From: Thermohalobaculum sp039028795
GTDB taxonomy: Bacteria > Pseudomonadota > Alphaproteobacteria > Rhodobacterales > Rhodobacteraceae
Direction: 5' to 3'
Length of the DNA: 64,000 bases
Assembly: GCA_039028795.1 (NCBI GenBank)
Contig: JBCCHJ010000003.1
Coordinates: forward strand, 116,456-180,455
The notes under the pieces were generated by a model. That model was not told the origin of the DNA, ran no database searches, and saw nothing but the letters and a program-made list of their open reading frames with translations. Every line of letters starts with the position of its first letter. Position 1 is the stretch's first letter. The translations under genes were made by a program, and so were the position numbers. Below are positions 9,238 to 17,119 of this stretch, piece after piece.

Positions 9238-9813
9238 CTACCTCGAAGCGGCGGCCTGTCGAAACCGCTCTGCGATCAGAACGCCATCCTTTTCTGGCAG
9301 CAATAACGGGTCCTTGGACAACGCGATTTTGGCCACAGCAAAAGACGGCCCAGGGGCCACGAACATCATCTGGACCAGGTCGTCGATCTGATCCATCCCG
9401 GTCACCAGCATCGTGTTTTGAATTCCAGCGCCTTGGGCGATCGCGCAGAGATCGGTAGTACCGGCCAGTCCAGGCTGGCGTCCGGTTTCGCCAAAATGTT
9501 CATTGTCCAGCACAAGGATTGAAAGGTTCTGCGGGGCCTGTGCCCCCACCACAGTTAGGGACCCCAGGCCCATCATCATCTCGCCGTCCCCGGTCAGGCA
9601 ATGCACCCGCCGGTTCGGACGGGCCAGGGCCACGCCCAAAGCCGTCGGCACCGCCAACCCCATGCCGCCCCAGGAATAGAGGTAATCGCCGGAGTCCCCT
9701 GCCGCGAAGCAGTCCCAGGTCGGGCTGCCCAGGCCCGGCACCACCAAGGCGCCTTCGCGCCGTGCCAAAAGCGCTGCCGTGAACGTGCGTCGGTCCAGAT
9801 AATTGTCGCTCAT
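9238..9813 (-). CDS. ThDP-dependent decarboxylase, beta (PP) subunit; sulfopyruvate/phosphonopyruvate type
   Basis: 191 residues holding the pyrophosphate-binding half of a split ThDP enzyme. The metal/diphosphate motif is GDGEMMMGLGSL (from residue 75) with the distal Asn in VLDNEHFGETG (about 104). The pair resembles ComE/ComD-type sulfopyruvate decarboxylases (sulfopyruvate to sulfoacetaldehyde) or phosphonopyruvate decarboxylase. The substrate cannot be read from the sequence, and no adjacent sulfolactate or xsc gene is in view. Its ATG overlaps the stop of the alpha gene (ATGA), so the two are translationally coupled. Confidence 0.75.
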   Translation of the reverse strand: MSDNYLDRRTFTAALLARREGALVVPGLGSPTWDCFAAGDSGDYLYSWGGMGLAVPTALGVALARPNRRVHCLTGDGEMMMGLGSLTVVGAQAPQNLSILVLDNEHFGETGRQPGLAGTTDLCAIAQGAGIQNTMLVTGMDQIDDLVQMMFVAPGPSFAVAKIALSKDPLLLPEKDGVLIAERFRQAAASR

Positions 9814-10328
9814 TTGCTGAACCCTTTCGCACCGATGATCCGCTGGCTGATCAGAACCGCGCAGGAGAAACCGCCATTGAAGGCCAGATCTGCAGCGGCG
9901 TCGAAGGTTTCTCCAACCTCTTCGGCCTTATCGACGGGGAAGCATTTCACACCCATCTGGGTCAGCACCGGTTCGGTCCCCTGCCCCATCAGAACCTGCC
10001 AAGGGTTAAACTCGCCCCACTGGCCGCGCATGGTCACCAGCATCAGGCAGGGTGCCCGCATGATCCCGGGCAGGCCAAGCGCATTGATGCAATTGCCGAC
10101 GCCCGAGGACTGCATGGCGATCATCGCCCGCTGCCCGCCCAGCCACAGCCCGGTTACGATACCAATGCCTTCTTCTTCAGTTGTCAGCGTCACGACCCGC
10201 ACATCGGGCGAGGCCTGACAGGTTTGCAACAGCGTCGTCAGCCCGCCATCTGGGATCGTTGCGACGGTCGATATTTCCTTTTCGCGGACGACGCTGAAAA
10301 CGTCTGCCGACCAGTCGTAACCTGCCAT
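9810..10328 (-). CDS. ThDP-dependent decarboxylase, alpha (Pyr) subunit; sulfopyruvate/phosphonopyruvate type
   Basis: 172 residues, the pyrimidine-binding half of the split enzyme. The activating glutamate lies in LTTEEEGIGI (about 51-53), and SSGVGNCINALG fits the family. Together with the beta subunit it would decarboxylate a 2-oxo acid carrying a sulfonate or phosphonate-like group. First gene of a two-gene operon read toward smaller coordinates. Upstream it faces amt1 across a 300-bp AT-rich region that contains a box shared with the indolepyruvate oxidoreductase promoter, which suggests control by amino-acid or 2-oxo-acid status. Confidence 0.75.
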   Translation of the reverse strand: MAGYDWSADVFSVVREKEISTVATIPDGGLTTLLQTCQASPDVRVVTLTTEEEGIGIVTGLWLGGQRAMIAMQSSGVGNCINALGLPGIMRAPCLMLVTMRGQWGEFNPWQVLMGQGTEPVLTQMGVKCFPVDKAEEVGETFDAAADLAFNGGFSCAVLISQRIIGAKGFSK

Positions 10329-10418
10329 CTCTGCCTCCCTTTCAGAGGGACGCTAGCGATCCATCAGTCGCACGGCAAGACAGCCCGCTGATCGAGGGAA
10401 AGGATATTGCGCTTATTT

Positions 10419-10460
10419 TTTAGGCCATAATCTGCTTACGCTTGATTATTTTGCCTAAAT
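10419..10460. promoter_or_regulatory. Inverted TTTAGGC / GCCTAAA boxes in the decarboxylase-amt1 intergenic region
   Basis: TTTAGGC at 10419-10425 is mirrored by GCCTAAA at 10453-10459. The right arm lies in GATTATTTTGCCTAAAT (10444-10460), which matches the 22485-22501 box before the indolepyruvate oxidoreductase gene at 15 of 17 positions, both differences being transitions. The region is strongly AT-rich. Likely operator for a shared regulator; which of the two flanking transcripts it controls is unknown. Confidence 0.5.
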
Positions 10461-10534
10461 TTTATTCAGATTTAATTTATGTATTAATAAATAGCCATAT
10501 TCTACGCTCCACCCGTTGCCAGCCCCTTGAACTT

Positions 10535-10608
10535 GGGTAGCGTTTTCCTACCCGGTCGATACCGGGGGATCATGCAGAACATCTCCATTAGGCCCGCGCG
10601 CTTGGGCC
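10535..10608 (+). promoter_or_regulatory. Hairpin-rich leader before amt1
   Basis: Three potential stems precede amt1: GGGTAG (10535-10540) with CTACCC (10548-10553), the perfect CCCGGT-CGAT-ACCGGG palindrome (10551-10566), and GGCCC (10591-10595) with GGGCC (10604-10608). The first two share bases 10551-10553, so they exclude each other, as in attenuator-like leaders. No T-tract follows. An RNA switch is only a possibility; a protein-binding palindrome is the alternative. Confidence 0.3.
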
Positions 10609-10629
10609 GAACGGGGCTTGGAGGTTTAA

Positions 10630-11958
10630 ATGGAACAGCAACTGGCAGAGCAAGCCGCTGCCTTGGCCGAAATAAAAGAGGCCATGGAGTGGACGACAAA
10701 AGTCAACATGGAGGTCTTTTATTGGTGGTGCACCGCCTTCATGTTCATCATTCACGCAGGCTTCTTGGGGTATGAAATGGGTGCCTCGCGCACCAAGAAC
10801 GTGCTTGCCTCGGGCGTGAAGAACATCCTGGCTTTCGCGTTCGTCATCCCGACCTTCTTTTTCATCGGATGGTGGCTTTACCTGGCATCGCCGGGCGGTT
10901 TGCCGGACTTAAGTGTCGAAACGGGCGGTGCGCCTTGGTCTGATGCAATGGGTCCAAACCTGACTGACAATGCCTCGGGTATTTTCTGGGCGGCCTTTGC
11001 GCTTTTCGCGGCCACGACGGCCTCGATCTTCTCAGGCGCAGTGATTGAACGGATCAAAGTCAGCGGCTTTATCATTCTGGCGATCCTGCTGGGATCTGTG
11101 GTCTGGATTATCGGCGGATCCTGGGCCTGGCATGGCGAAGGCTGGCTGCTGACGGAATTCGGCTGGCACGATTTCGGAGCGGCAGGATGTGTGCACATGG
11201 TGGCGGCATTCTTTGCCTTCGGCGTTTTGCTGAACCTGGGCCCCCGTATCGGCAAGTTTAACGCCGATGGCACCGCGAATGAGTTGAAGCCCCACAACGT
11301 ACCGCTGTCTGTCTTTGGACTGATGGTGCTGTTTGTCGGCTTCTTCGGCTTCCTGGGCGGGTGCATTATCTATAACGGCACCGGACAGTGGACGACGATC
11401 TTCGGCAACCCCGTGACGCTATCCGCCGTGGCCTTCAACACCGTAATGGCCTTCGGAGGCGGCATCATCGGCGGATGGGCGATGACCCGCGATCCGTTCT
11501 GGATGATGTCCGGTGCCCTGGCCGGCGTCTTTGCCACCGCATCTGGCCTGGATCTTTACTGGCCGCCGCTGACCTTTGTCTTGGGCGTCGCCGGTGGTGC
11601 GCTTGCGCCGGTTGGTGCCAAATGGCTGGAGAAGACCTTCAAGATCGACGATGCAGTGGGCGCCGTATCTGTCCATGGCATCTGCGGGGCCTTCGGTATC
11701 CTGGCCTTTGGGATCTTCGCCTCGGGCTATCCGAATGGCGAGTACCCCGAAACCAACTTCATGGGTCAGTTCATTGGCATGGTCACGATGGGTCTCTTGG
11801 GCTTCATCCCGGGCTATGCGGTCTCGCTGGTTCTGAAACAGGTCGGCCTGCTGCGGATCCCCGAGCATGTCGAGATCAAGGGTATCGATATCGTCAAGGT
11901 GCCTTCCGTTGCCTATCCGGAAGGCATGCATACCCCACGCGCAGTTCCGGCCGAATGA
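10630..11958 (+). CDS. amt: Ammonium transporter, Amt family (first copy)
   Basis: 442 residues, about eleven transmembrane helices, forming a trimeric channel for ammonium/ammonia across the inner membrane. Family signatures are FAATTASIFSGAVIER, HDFGAAGCVHMVAAF and DDAVGAVSVHGICGAFGILAFGIF, with the twin pore histidines in the CVHM and SVHG segments. The N-terminus has no signal peptide but a short charged helix (MEQQLAEQAAALAEIKEAM) before the first membrane segment. ATG 10630 has TTGGAGG upstream. A 53-codon membrane gene follows after 35 bp, then a strong terminator. Confidence 0.93.
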   Translation: MEQQLAEQAAALAEIKEAMEWTTKVNMEVFYWWCTAFMFIIHAGFLGYEMGASRTKNVLASGVKNILAFAFVIPTFFFIGWWLYLASPGGLPDLSVETGGAPWSDAMGPNLTDNASGIFWAAFALFAATTASIFSGAVIERIKVSGFIILAILLGSVVWIIGGSWAWHGEGWLLTEFGWHDFGAAGCVHMVAAFFAFGVLLNLGPRIGKFNADGTANELKPHNVPLSVFGLMVLFVGFFGFLGGCIIYNGTGQWTTIFGNPVTLSAVAFNTVMAFGGGIIGGWAMTRDPFWMMSGALAGVFATASGLDLYWPPLTFVLGVAGGALAPVGAKWLEKTFKIDDAVGAVSVHGICGAFGILAFGIFASGYPNGEYPETNFMGQFIGMVTMGLLGFIPGYAVSLVLKQVGLLRIPEHVEIKGIDIVKVPSVAYPEGMHTPRAVPAE

Positions 11959-11993
11959 CCGGCCGGACCCGAACCTAAGGAAAGGACTTCAAA

Positions 11994-12155
11994 ATGGGAT
12001 CTCCAATCGAAAGCTGGGATGGGGCCGCAGCCTACTTCACCGGCGCAGGTGGATCGACGCCAACGATCATCCTGATTGTGTCGATCGTTCTTTGCATCGG
12101 CTTGATCGTGCAAGGCGCCATTCACGAAGAACACGCCTACAACAAGCACAAATAG
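11994..12155 (+). CDS. Amt-linked micro-membrane protein (first copy)
   Basis: 53 residues: MGSPIESWDG, a glycine-rich bend (FTGAGGSTP), one transmembrane helix TIILIVSIVLCIGLIV, and a charged end QGAIHEEHAYNKHK. An AAGGA site precedes the ATG, and the gene lies between amt1 and its terminator, so it is cotranscribed. The same design and the same end motif (small-x-HExxAY) recur in the micro-gene after amt2 (13841-14026), which is strong evidence that it is a real gene. Function unknown; a regulatory or assembly subunit of Amt is inferred from position. Confidence 0.72.
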   Translation: MGSPIESWDGAAAYFTGAGGSTPTIILIVSIVLCIGLIVQGAIHEEHAYNKHK

Positions 12156-12181
12156 CTTCTGCTGGATGCTGAATTTTGGCG

Positions 12182-12214
12182 GGGCCGCCCATCGGGCGGC
12201 CCTTACTTTTTTTG
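12182..12214 (+). terminator. Rho-independent terminator of the amt1 operon
   Basis: GGGCCGCCC (12182-12190), loop ATC, GGGCGGCCC (12194-12202), then TTACTTTTTTT. The nine-base-pair stem is perfect. The same arms and ATC loop recur after the amt2 operon. Confidence 0.85.
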
Positions 12215-12393
12215 GCCTGGGCACCGCAATCTTCTGGGGGTCAAAACCAAAGAGTGGCGCCCTTTGCCCGTCCTGGCCAGTTTTCGATTGGTCTAGAACC
12301 GGTTCACAACATCTTGGCGGGCGGAAAATTCTTCGCTAGCGTTGCTTCCGTGGGGCCCTGTGACCGCAGGGTTTGTACATAGACACTAAGGGG

Positions 12394-12432
12394 ACACCAC
12401 GACCGGAAACATCCGGCGATGGTGTTAGGAGG
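12394..12432 (+). promoter_or_regulatory. Symmetric hairpin abutting the ribosome-binding site of amt2
   Basis: ACACCA (12394-12399), CGA, CCGGA (12403-12407), loop AACA, TCCGG (12412-12416), CGA, TGGTGT (12420-12425), directly followed by AGGAGG (12427-12432) and the ATG at 12438. Two paired blocks flank a symmetric CGA/CGA internal loop. Its position next to the ribosome site suggests control of translation or mRNA stability; no known riboswitch class is recognised. Confidence 0.4.
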
Positions 12433-12437
12433 TATCC

Positions 12438-13817
12438 ATGGAAGAACAGGTCGCCGATCTATTGGCGCGCGTGACAGAGCTTGAGGCCGCTGCTGGCAAG
12501 AGCACCGTCACCAACACAGTCTTAGCGGAGATATACTACTACATATCCATCCCGCTGATGATCATCATTCACGCAGGCTTCTTGGCCTATGAGATGGGCG
12601 CATCGCGCCTGAAAAACGTTCTGGCTTCGGGGATCAAGAACATATTGGCTTTCGCCTTTATGGTGCCGACGTTCTATTACTTCGGCTGGTTCTTCTACTG
12701 GTATCTGCAGCCCGGACCATTCGAGTTCAGTTGGCAGACCGGCATCGATTTTGCCAATCCTATTGGCGAAGTGATGGGACCGAACCTGGCTGATCAGGCC
12801 ACCGGGGTCTTCTGGGGCGCGTTCACGCTGTTCGCTGCCACCACGGCCTCGATCTTCTCGGGCGCTGTGATCGAACGCATTCAGGTCGCGGGCTTCGTGA
12901 TCCTGGCGATCGTACTGGGCAGCTTCGCCTGGGTCGTCGGCGCCGCCTGGGGCTGGGCCGCAGGTGGCTGGTTGGTCACCGACTGGGGCTATCATGACTT
13001 CGGCGCGGCGGGCCTTGTGCACGCGATAGCCGGGTTCTTTGCCCTGGGCGTTCTGATCAATCTGGGACCCAGGATCGGCAAGTTTAATCCCGATGGGTCA
13101 TCGAACGATCTTCAGGGCCACAACATGCCGCTGACCTGTATCGGCCTGATGCTGATCATCGTCGGTTTCTGGGGCTTCCTGATGGCCTGTCTGATCATCC
13201 CTGGCGAGAGCTGGAGCTGGTTCGGCGACAAGTGGGCCTCGATCTACGGGACACCCATGACCCTATCGACATTGGCCTTCAACATCCTGATGGGCTTTGC
13301 CGGTGGTATCATCGGTGCCTGGGCGATCACACGTGATCCGTTCTGGATGATGTCGGGTGCCCTGGCCGGGATCATCTCCTGCGCTTCGGGCCTGGATATC
13401 TTCCATCCGGCAATGTGCCTTGTTATCGGCTTCGTTGGCGGTGCCGCGTTGAAACCGGCAGCCGCGATACTGGAGAAGATGGGCATAGACGACGCCGTCG
13501 GGGCTGTGACCGTCCACGGGACTATCGGTCTCTGGGGCGTTCTGGCCTGCGGGATCTTCGCCTCGGGCTTCCCTGCCTTGCAGGCGGCACCTGAAGGCGC
13601 CGATATGCCGACAATCAGCATTATGGGACAAATCGTTGGCGGGATCGTCATGTTCCTGTTGGGTTTTGTCCCGGGATATGTCGTGTCGCTGATCCTGAAG
13701 ATGTTCGGCCTGCTGCGTGTTGGCGAGGCAGCCGAGATCGCAGGGCTTGACCCAACCAAGGTGCCGCTGCGCGCCTATCCAGAAGGCATCGCCCCGTCGG
13801 CGACGCCAGCTGAGTAA
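12438..13817 (+). CDS. amt: Ammonium transporter, Amt family (second copy)
   Basis: 459 residues, paralog of the amt1 product with the same plan: a charged N-terminal helix (MEEQVADLLARVTELEAAAG), then IIIHAGFLAYEMGASRLKNVLASG, FAATTASIFSGAVIER, HDFGAAGLVHAIAGF and DDAVGAVTVHGTIGLWGVLACGIF. The pore histidines are kept. It lacks the GlnK-type neighbour usual for enterobacterial amtB; instead a 61-codon membrane gene follows after 23 bp. The tandem arrangement of (amt, micro-gene, terminator) twice implies duplication of the whole unit followed by divergence. Confidence 0.93.
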   Translation: MEEQVADLLARVTELEAAAGKSTVTNTVLAEIYYYISIPLMIIIHAGFLAYEMGASRLKNVLASGIKNILAFAFMVPTFYYFGWFFYWYLQPGPFEFSWQTGIDFANPIGEVMGPNLADQATGVFWGAFTLFAATTASIFSGAVIERIQVAGFVILAIVLGSFAWVVGAAWGWAAGGWLVTDWGYHDFGAAGLVHAIAGFFALGVLINLGPRIGKFNPDGSSNDLQGHNMPLTCIGLMLIIVGFWGFLMACLIIPGESWSWFGDKWASIYGTPMTLSTLAFNILMGFAGGIIGAWAITRDPFWMMSGALAGIISCASGLDIFHPAMCLVIGFVGGAALKPAAAILEKMGIDDAVGAVTVHGTIGLWGVLACGIFASGFPALQAAPEGADMPTISIMGQIVGGIVMFLLGFVPGYVVSLILKMFGLLRVGEAAEIAGLDPTKVPLRAYPEGIAPSATPAE

Positions 13818-13840
13818 TCGGACAAGGAAGGAGAACCATC

Positions 13841-14026
13841 ATGGGATGGCCATTTGAAAACGCCGATTGGGCCGAGGCCTTCGAAAGAGGCGCCTACTAT
13901 GCGGGCCTGGGGTCCGAGATGCTGTGGGTGATCCTGTCGGCCATCTGCCTGATCGTAGCGCTGATCATGGGATCGATGCACGAAAAGGCGGCCTACCGCC
14001 GCGAAGAAGAACGCAACGGCAAGTAA
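13841..14026 (+). CDS. Amt-linked micro-membrane protein (second copy)
   Basis: 61 residues: MGWPFENADWAEAFERGAYYAGLG, a transmembrane helix MLWVILSAICLIVALIMG, and a charged tail SMHEKAAYRREEERNGK. It shares with the first copy the MGxP[IF]E start, the single helix and the HExxAY motif at the membrane exit. AAGGAGA precedes the ATG by a normal distance. It lies between amt2 and a terminator. Unknown family; probably a conserved small partner of this Amt type. Confidence 0.75.
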   Translation: MGWPFENADWAEAFERGAYYAGLGSEMLWVILSAICLIVALIMGSMHEKAAYRREEERNGK

Positions 14027-14046
14027 GTCTGTGCGTCATGAAGTCG

Positions 14047-14078
14047 AACGGGCCGTCCATCGGGCGGCCCGTTTTCTT
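14047..14078 (+). terminator. Rho-independent terminator of the amt2 operon
   Basis: ACGGGCCGTCC, loop ATC, GGGCGGCCCGT, then TTTCTTTG. One G-U pair interrupts an otherwise perfect 11-bp stem. It resembles the amt1 terminator in arms and loop, consistent with duplication of the unit. Confidence 0.8.
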
Positions 14079-14211
14079 TGGGCATATGCGATCTGCAGGT
14101 AATGCCCTGTCGCCTGTTTAAAGATTTGCGGTCGCCTCAGCGCAAAGCCGCCGTTGGTATCCCAACACGTTTGGCATAATCTGGACCGACCGTTGGTTTG
14201 GTGGAGGTCAC

Positions 14212-14607
14212 GTGGGAAAGCGAGCATTGTTTCCGGAAGGGTCGTACGCCTCGGCACGCGAGATTAAGGTCTCCCCTGGCGTAGTCTCGGGCGGCCACGT
14301 GTTTTTGACCGGAATGACAGGGAGCAGAGCCGATGGCTCGATGCCATCAGACCTTACCGAGCAGTTTCGGCACGCGTTCGAAAAGATTGGCTCGGTTTTG
14401 CGAGAGGCCGGACTTGGCTTTGACGCGATCGTCGAGATGACCAGCTATCATGTCGGATTGCGCGGCCATTTCGACACTTTCAACAAGATCCGGTCTGAAT
14501 ATGTCACAGAACCATTCCCAGCTTGGACGGCTGTCGAGGTTGCAGGCCTTCGACGCGAAGGCGCTGTCGTCGAGATCCGGGTTGTGGCGCAGATAGGCCC
14601 CCAATGA
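14212..14607 (+). CDS. RidA family protein (YjgF/YER057c/UK114)
   Basis: 131 residues from GTG 14212, with GGAGG upstream. The members are trimeric enamine/imine deaminases that clear reactive 2-aminoacrylate, or related divergent hydrolases. Visible features: VSGGHVFLTGMTG, LTEQFRHAFEKIGSVLREAG, the FNKIRSEYVTEPFPAWTAVEVAGL core, and the C-terminal VVEIRVVAQ strand. The arginine used by true RidA (in the KxRt/xxVeV region) aligns near EIRVVA. The gene overlaps the pore protein start by ATGA. Confidence 0.85.
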   Translation: MGKRALFPEGSYASAREIKVSPGVVSGGHVFLTGMTGSRADGSMPSDLTEQFRHAFEKIGSVLREAGLGFDAIVEMTSYHVGLRGHFDTFNKIRSEYVTEPFPAWTAVEVAGLRREGAVVEIRVVAQIGPQ

Positions 14608-15035
14608 ACCAACTGGTTCTGCAATTGATCCTGGGCGCCGGGCTGATCGTGATTGCCACTGCAATTCAGGCCGTCGGTGTTACCTTGTTGATGACGTACC
14701 GCCCCCATCTGGCCCGAAAGATTGGACAGATGCGCGCCGGTGCCATGATCACTGTGATGTCCTTAGGGGCGCTTTGGATGCTTGCCTGGCAGTCGCTGGG
14801 CGTTTGGTGCTGGGCTGTACTTTTGCGGTTGGTAGGTGCGTTCGACAGCCTGGAGCCTGCTCTGTATTTTGCGATCGCAGCCTATACGACCTTGGGGTTT
14901 GGCGATGTGTTGCCGCCCGAAGCATGGCGGATCATGGGGGCCATGATCGGTGCGAACGGTATGATCGCATTCGGCTTGGCAACTGCCGCGCTGGTGGCTT
15001 TTATCGAAGCGGTCCGGGATGATCTGATCGGCTGA
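14604..15035 (+). CDS. Small two-helix ion channel pore protein
   Basis: 143 residues from ATG 14604, translationally coupled to the RidA gene. Hydrophobic helices lie at about 5-28, 47-75 and 112-135. A re-entrant pore segment carries the filter TLGFGD (residues 96-101) preceded by a pore helix ALYFAIAAYT, as in the Ion_trans_2 (K-channel pore) family. The usual TVGYGD is replaced by TLGFGD, still compatible with potassium selectivity. There is no RCK or cyclic-nucleotide domain. A longer frame to 14523 is rejected because it lies inside the RidA gene. Confidence 0.78.
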   Translation: MNQLVLQLILGAGLIVIATAIQAVGVTLLMTYRPHLARKIGQMRAGAMITVMSLGALWMLAWQSLGVWCWAVLLRLVGAFDSLEPALYFAIAAYTTLGFGDVLPPEAWRIMGAMIGANGMIAFGLATAALVAFIEAVRDDLIG

Positions 15036-15172
15036 CATTCGGCTCCGCCGGTCCTGGCAAGCGCCAGCTTTCAAACACCATGTCTAAGGTTCGAGATTGA
15101 GCAAGAAACGGGTCGTCAGGACCCATGCCAATTCCCTATGCGTGACGCGATTTCTATAAAATGGAGATAGCG

Positions 15173-15922
15173 ATGCCGCTGAACGGAAAAACGATCATTG
15201 TCACGGGTGCAAGCAGCGGAATAGGCGCCGCTGCGGCCAGTTTGTTCGCCAAGAACGGAGCCAGCGTGGTTCTTGGTGCACGACGGTCCGACCATCTCGC
15301 GCGTGTTGCCGAAGCCATTCACCGCGATGGCGGGAGCGCAGTTTGTTTGGCCGGCGATGTCGGAGACGCGCGCTATGCTGCCGATCTGGTCGAGCTTGCC
15401 TTCGACACGTTCGGAGGACTTGATGCCGCCTTCAACAACGCAGGCATCGTTGGCGAGATGGTATCGGTTCCCGAAATGACGGAAGGCAATTGGCAGGACG
15501 TCATTCAAACCAATCTTGCCAGCGGGTTTTACGCCGCAAAATATCAAATCCCGGCACTGAAAAAGAGAGGTGGATCGATCGTCTTCACGTCGACTTTTGT
15601 CGGCCACACAATCGGTCTGCCCGGGATGGCGGCCTATGCGGCCTCGAAAGCAGGCTTGATCGGGATGACCCAAGTTCTGGCAGCCGAGCACGGTCAAGAC
15701 GGTATTCGCATCAATGCGCTTTTGCCCGGAGGGACCAAAACAGCGATGGCAGGCGATGACCCTAAATCGCATGAATGGGTCAGCGGTCTACATGCCCTGA
15801 AGCGCATGGCGGACCCGCCAGAGATTGCACAGGCCGCGCTGTTCCTAATCTCTGACCAATCATCGTTTGTCACTGGAACGGCGATGATCGTCGATGGTGG
15901 GAATTCGATCTACAAGATCTAA
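15173..15922 (+). CDS. Short-chain dehydrogenase/reductase
   Basis: 249 residues from ATG 15173, placed by the GGAG at 15163-15166. Classical SDR marks: TGASSGIGAAAA (NAD(P)-binding, about 10-21), NNAG (about 87-90), the catalytic Ser in TSTFVGHT, YAASK catalytic Tyr/Lys (about 153-157), and a C-terminal GTAMIVDGGNSI. ARRSDHL after the second strand suggests NADP preference. The substrate is unknown. It stands alone with a terminator after it. Confidence 0.88.
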   Translation: MPLNGKTIIVTGASSGIGAAAASLFAKNGASVVLGARRSDHLARVAEAIHRDGGSAVCLAGDVGDARYAADLVELAFDTFGGLDAAFNNAGIVGEMVSVPEMTEGNWQDVIQTNLASGFYAAKYQIPALKKRGGSIVFTSTFVGHTIGLPGMAAYAASKAGLIGMTQVLAAEHGQDGIRINALLPGGTKTAMAGDDPKSHEWVSGLHALKRMADPPEIAQAALFLISDQSSFVTGTAMIVDGGNSIYKI

Positions 15923-15959
15923 GCGTTGGTGGCCGTTTCATGACTGGCGAACGCGTGGG

Positions 15960-15987
15960 GCCCGGCGGCGCGAACCGCCGGGCTTTT
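15960..15987. terminator. Terminator between convergent SDR and yghU genes
   Basis: GCCCGGCGG, loop CGCGAA, CCGCCGGGC, then TTTT. It sits between the two converging stop codons, so it may serve both, although the T-tract favours the plus strand. Confidence 0.7.
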
Positions 15988-15991
15988 GCGA

Positions 15992-17119
15992 TTACTTTTT
16001 ATCGGTCTTCTTGCTGGCAGCCGGCTTCTTTGCCGCTGCGGTCTTCGCCGGTGGCTTCTTGGCCGCGGCTGCTTTTGCTGCAGGTTTCTTTGCTGCCGCT
16101 GTCTTTGCTGCGGGCTTCTTAGCTGCCGCAGCCTTTGCCGTGGGCTTCTTTGCCGCTGCACTTTTCGCAGCAGGTTTCTTAGCTGCTGCAGCTTTTGCCG
16201 CAGGCTTCTTGGCTGCCTTCTTCTTCGCGGCCGCAGCTTTCGCCCGGGCTTGTTTCTTATCCTCGGTGTTGCGCGTGAAGTCGGACTTCGAATGCCGCTC
16301 GTGCAACTGATCTTCCAGCGGACCGAAGACCCGATTGACCTTGCGGCCCCGGATTACCGCAGGACGTTTTGCGATTTCTTCGTACCAACGAATAACGTTC
16401 TTGTACTTCTTCGCCTCGATGAAACGGGCGGCGTTGAAGCCTTTCCCGCTGTAAAGCTTGCCGGTTGTCAGCACGCCATACCAGGGCCAGATCGCCATAT
16501 CGGCAATCGAGTATTCGTCGCCCGCGATGAACCGGTTGTCCGCAAGCTGTTTGTCCAGCACGTCCATCTGGCGTTTGACTTCCATGGTGAACCGGTCGAT
16601 TGCATATTCCATCGGCTCGGGCGCATAGGCGTAGAAATGGCCGAACCCGCCGCCCAGATAAGGCGCCGAGCCCATCTGCCAGAAAAGCCAGTTCATCACC
16701 TCGGCCCGGTCGCCTGCTGCGCGCGGCAGGAAGGCCTTAAATTTGTCGGCCAGATAAAGCAGGATCGAGCCGGACTCGAACACCCGCACCGGCTGGCGTT
16801 TGGAATAGTCGACCATCGCCGGGATCTTCGAGTTCGGGTTCGCGGCGACAAAGCCTGATCCGAACTGGTCGCTGTCTCCGATCTGGACGACATAGGCATC
16901 GTATTCGGCGTCGTGACCTGCCTGCAGCAACTCCTCCAACATCACGGTGACCTTCACGCCATTGGGCGTGGCCAGCGAATAAAGCTGAAGCGGATGCTTG
17001 CCCCGGGGCAGATCCCGTTCAAACTGGGCGCCGGCGGTCGGACGGTTGATGCCGGAAAACTTTCCGCCATTCTCCTGGTCCCATTTCCAGACCTTCGGAG
17101 GTTCGTATTTTGCTGCCAT
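15992..17119 (-). CDS. yghU: YghU-type glutathione-dependent disulfide oxidoreductase with histone-H1-like tail
   Basis: 375 residues. Residues 1-287 are a complete YghU/Ure2p-like GST: PLQLYSLATPNGVKVTVMLEELL (thioredoxin-fold start; TPNG binds glutathione), NPNSKIPAMVDY, ESGSILLYLADK, and the helical domain with YLGGGFGHFYAYAP. These enzymes reduce disulfides with two glutathiones. Residues 288-375 are an 88-residue lysine/alanine/proline tail of about seven decapeptides, [AST]AAAKKPxAK, as in bacterial histone-H1-like proteins, ending KKTDKK. YghU homologs normally end near residue 290, so the tail is an addition. It could bind nucleic acid or membranes; that is inference. The 5' end is overlapped by the frameshifted neighbour. 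Confidence 0.85.
   Translation of the reverse strand: MAAKYEPPKVWKWDQENGGKFSGINRPTAGAQFERDLPRGKHPLQLYSLATPNGVKVTVMLEELLQAGHDAEYDAYVVQIGDSDQFGSGFVAANPNSKIPAMVDYSKRQPVRVFESGSILLYLADKFKAFLPRAAGDRAEVMNWLFWQMGSAPYLGGGFGHFYAYAPEPMEYAIDRFTMEVKRQMDVLDKQLADNRFIAGDEYSIADMAIWPWYGVLTTGKLYSGKGFNAARFIEAKKYKNVIRWYEEIAKRPAVIRGRKVNRVFGPLEDQLHERHSKSDFTRNTEDKKQARAKAAAAKKKAAKKPAAKAAAAKKPAAKSAAAKKPTAKAAAAKKPAAKTAAAKKPAAKAAAAKKPPAKTAAAKKPAASKKTDKK

Noticed and set aside
15986..16858. Cysteine-rich open frame on the plus strand and a 30-bp repeat block
   Set aside because: Antisense reading of the YghU tail. The 30-bp repeats are codon repeats for lysine/alanine decapeptides, without the spacers of a CRISPR array.
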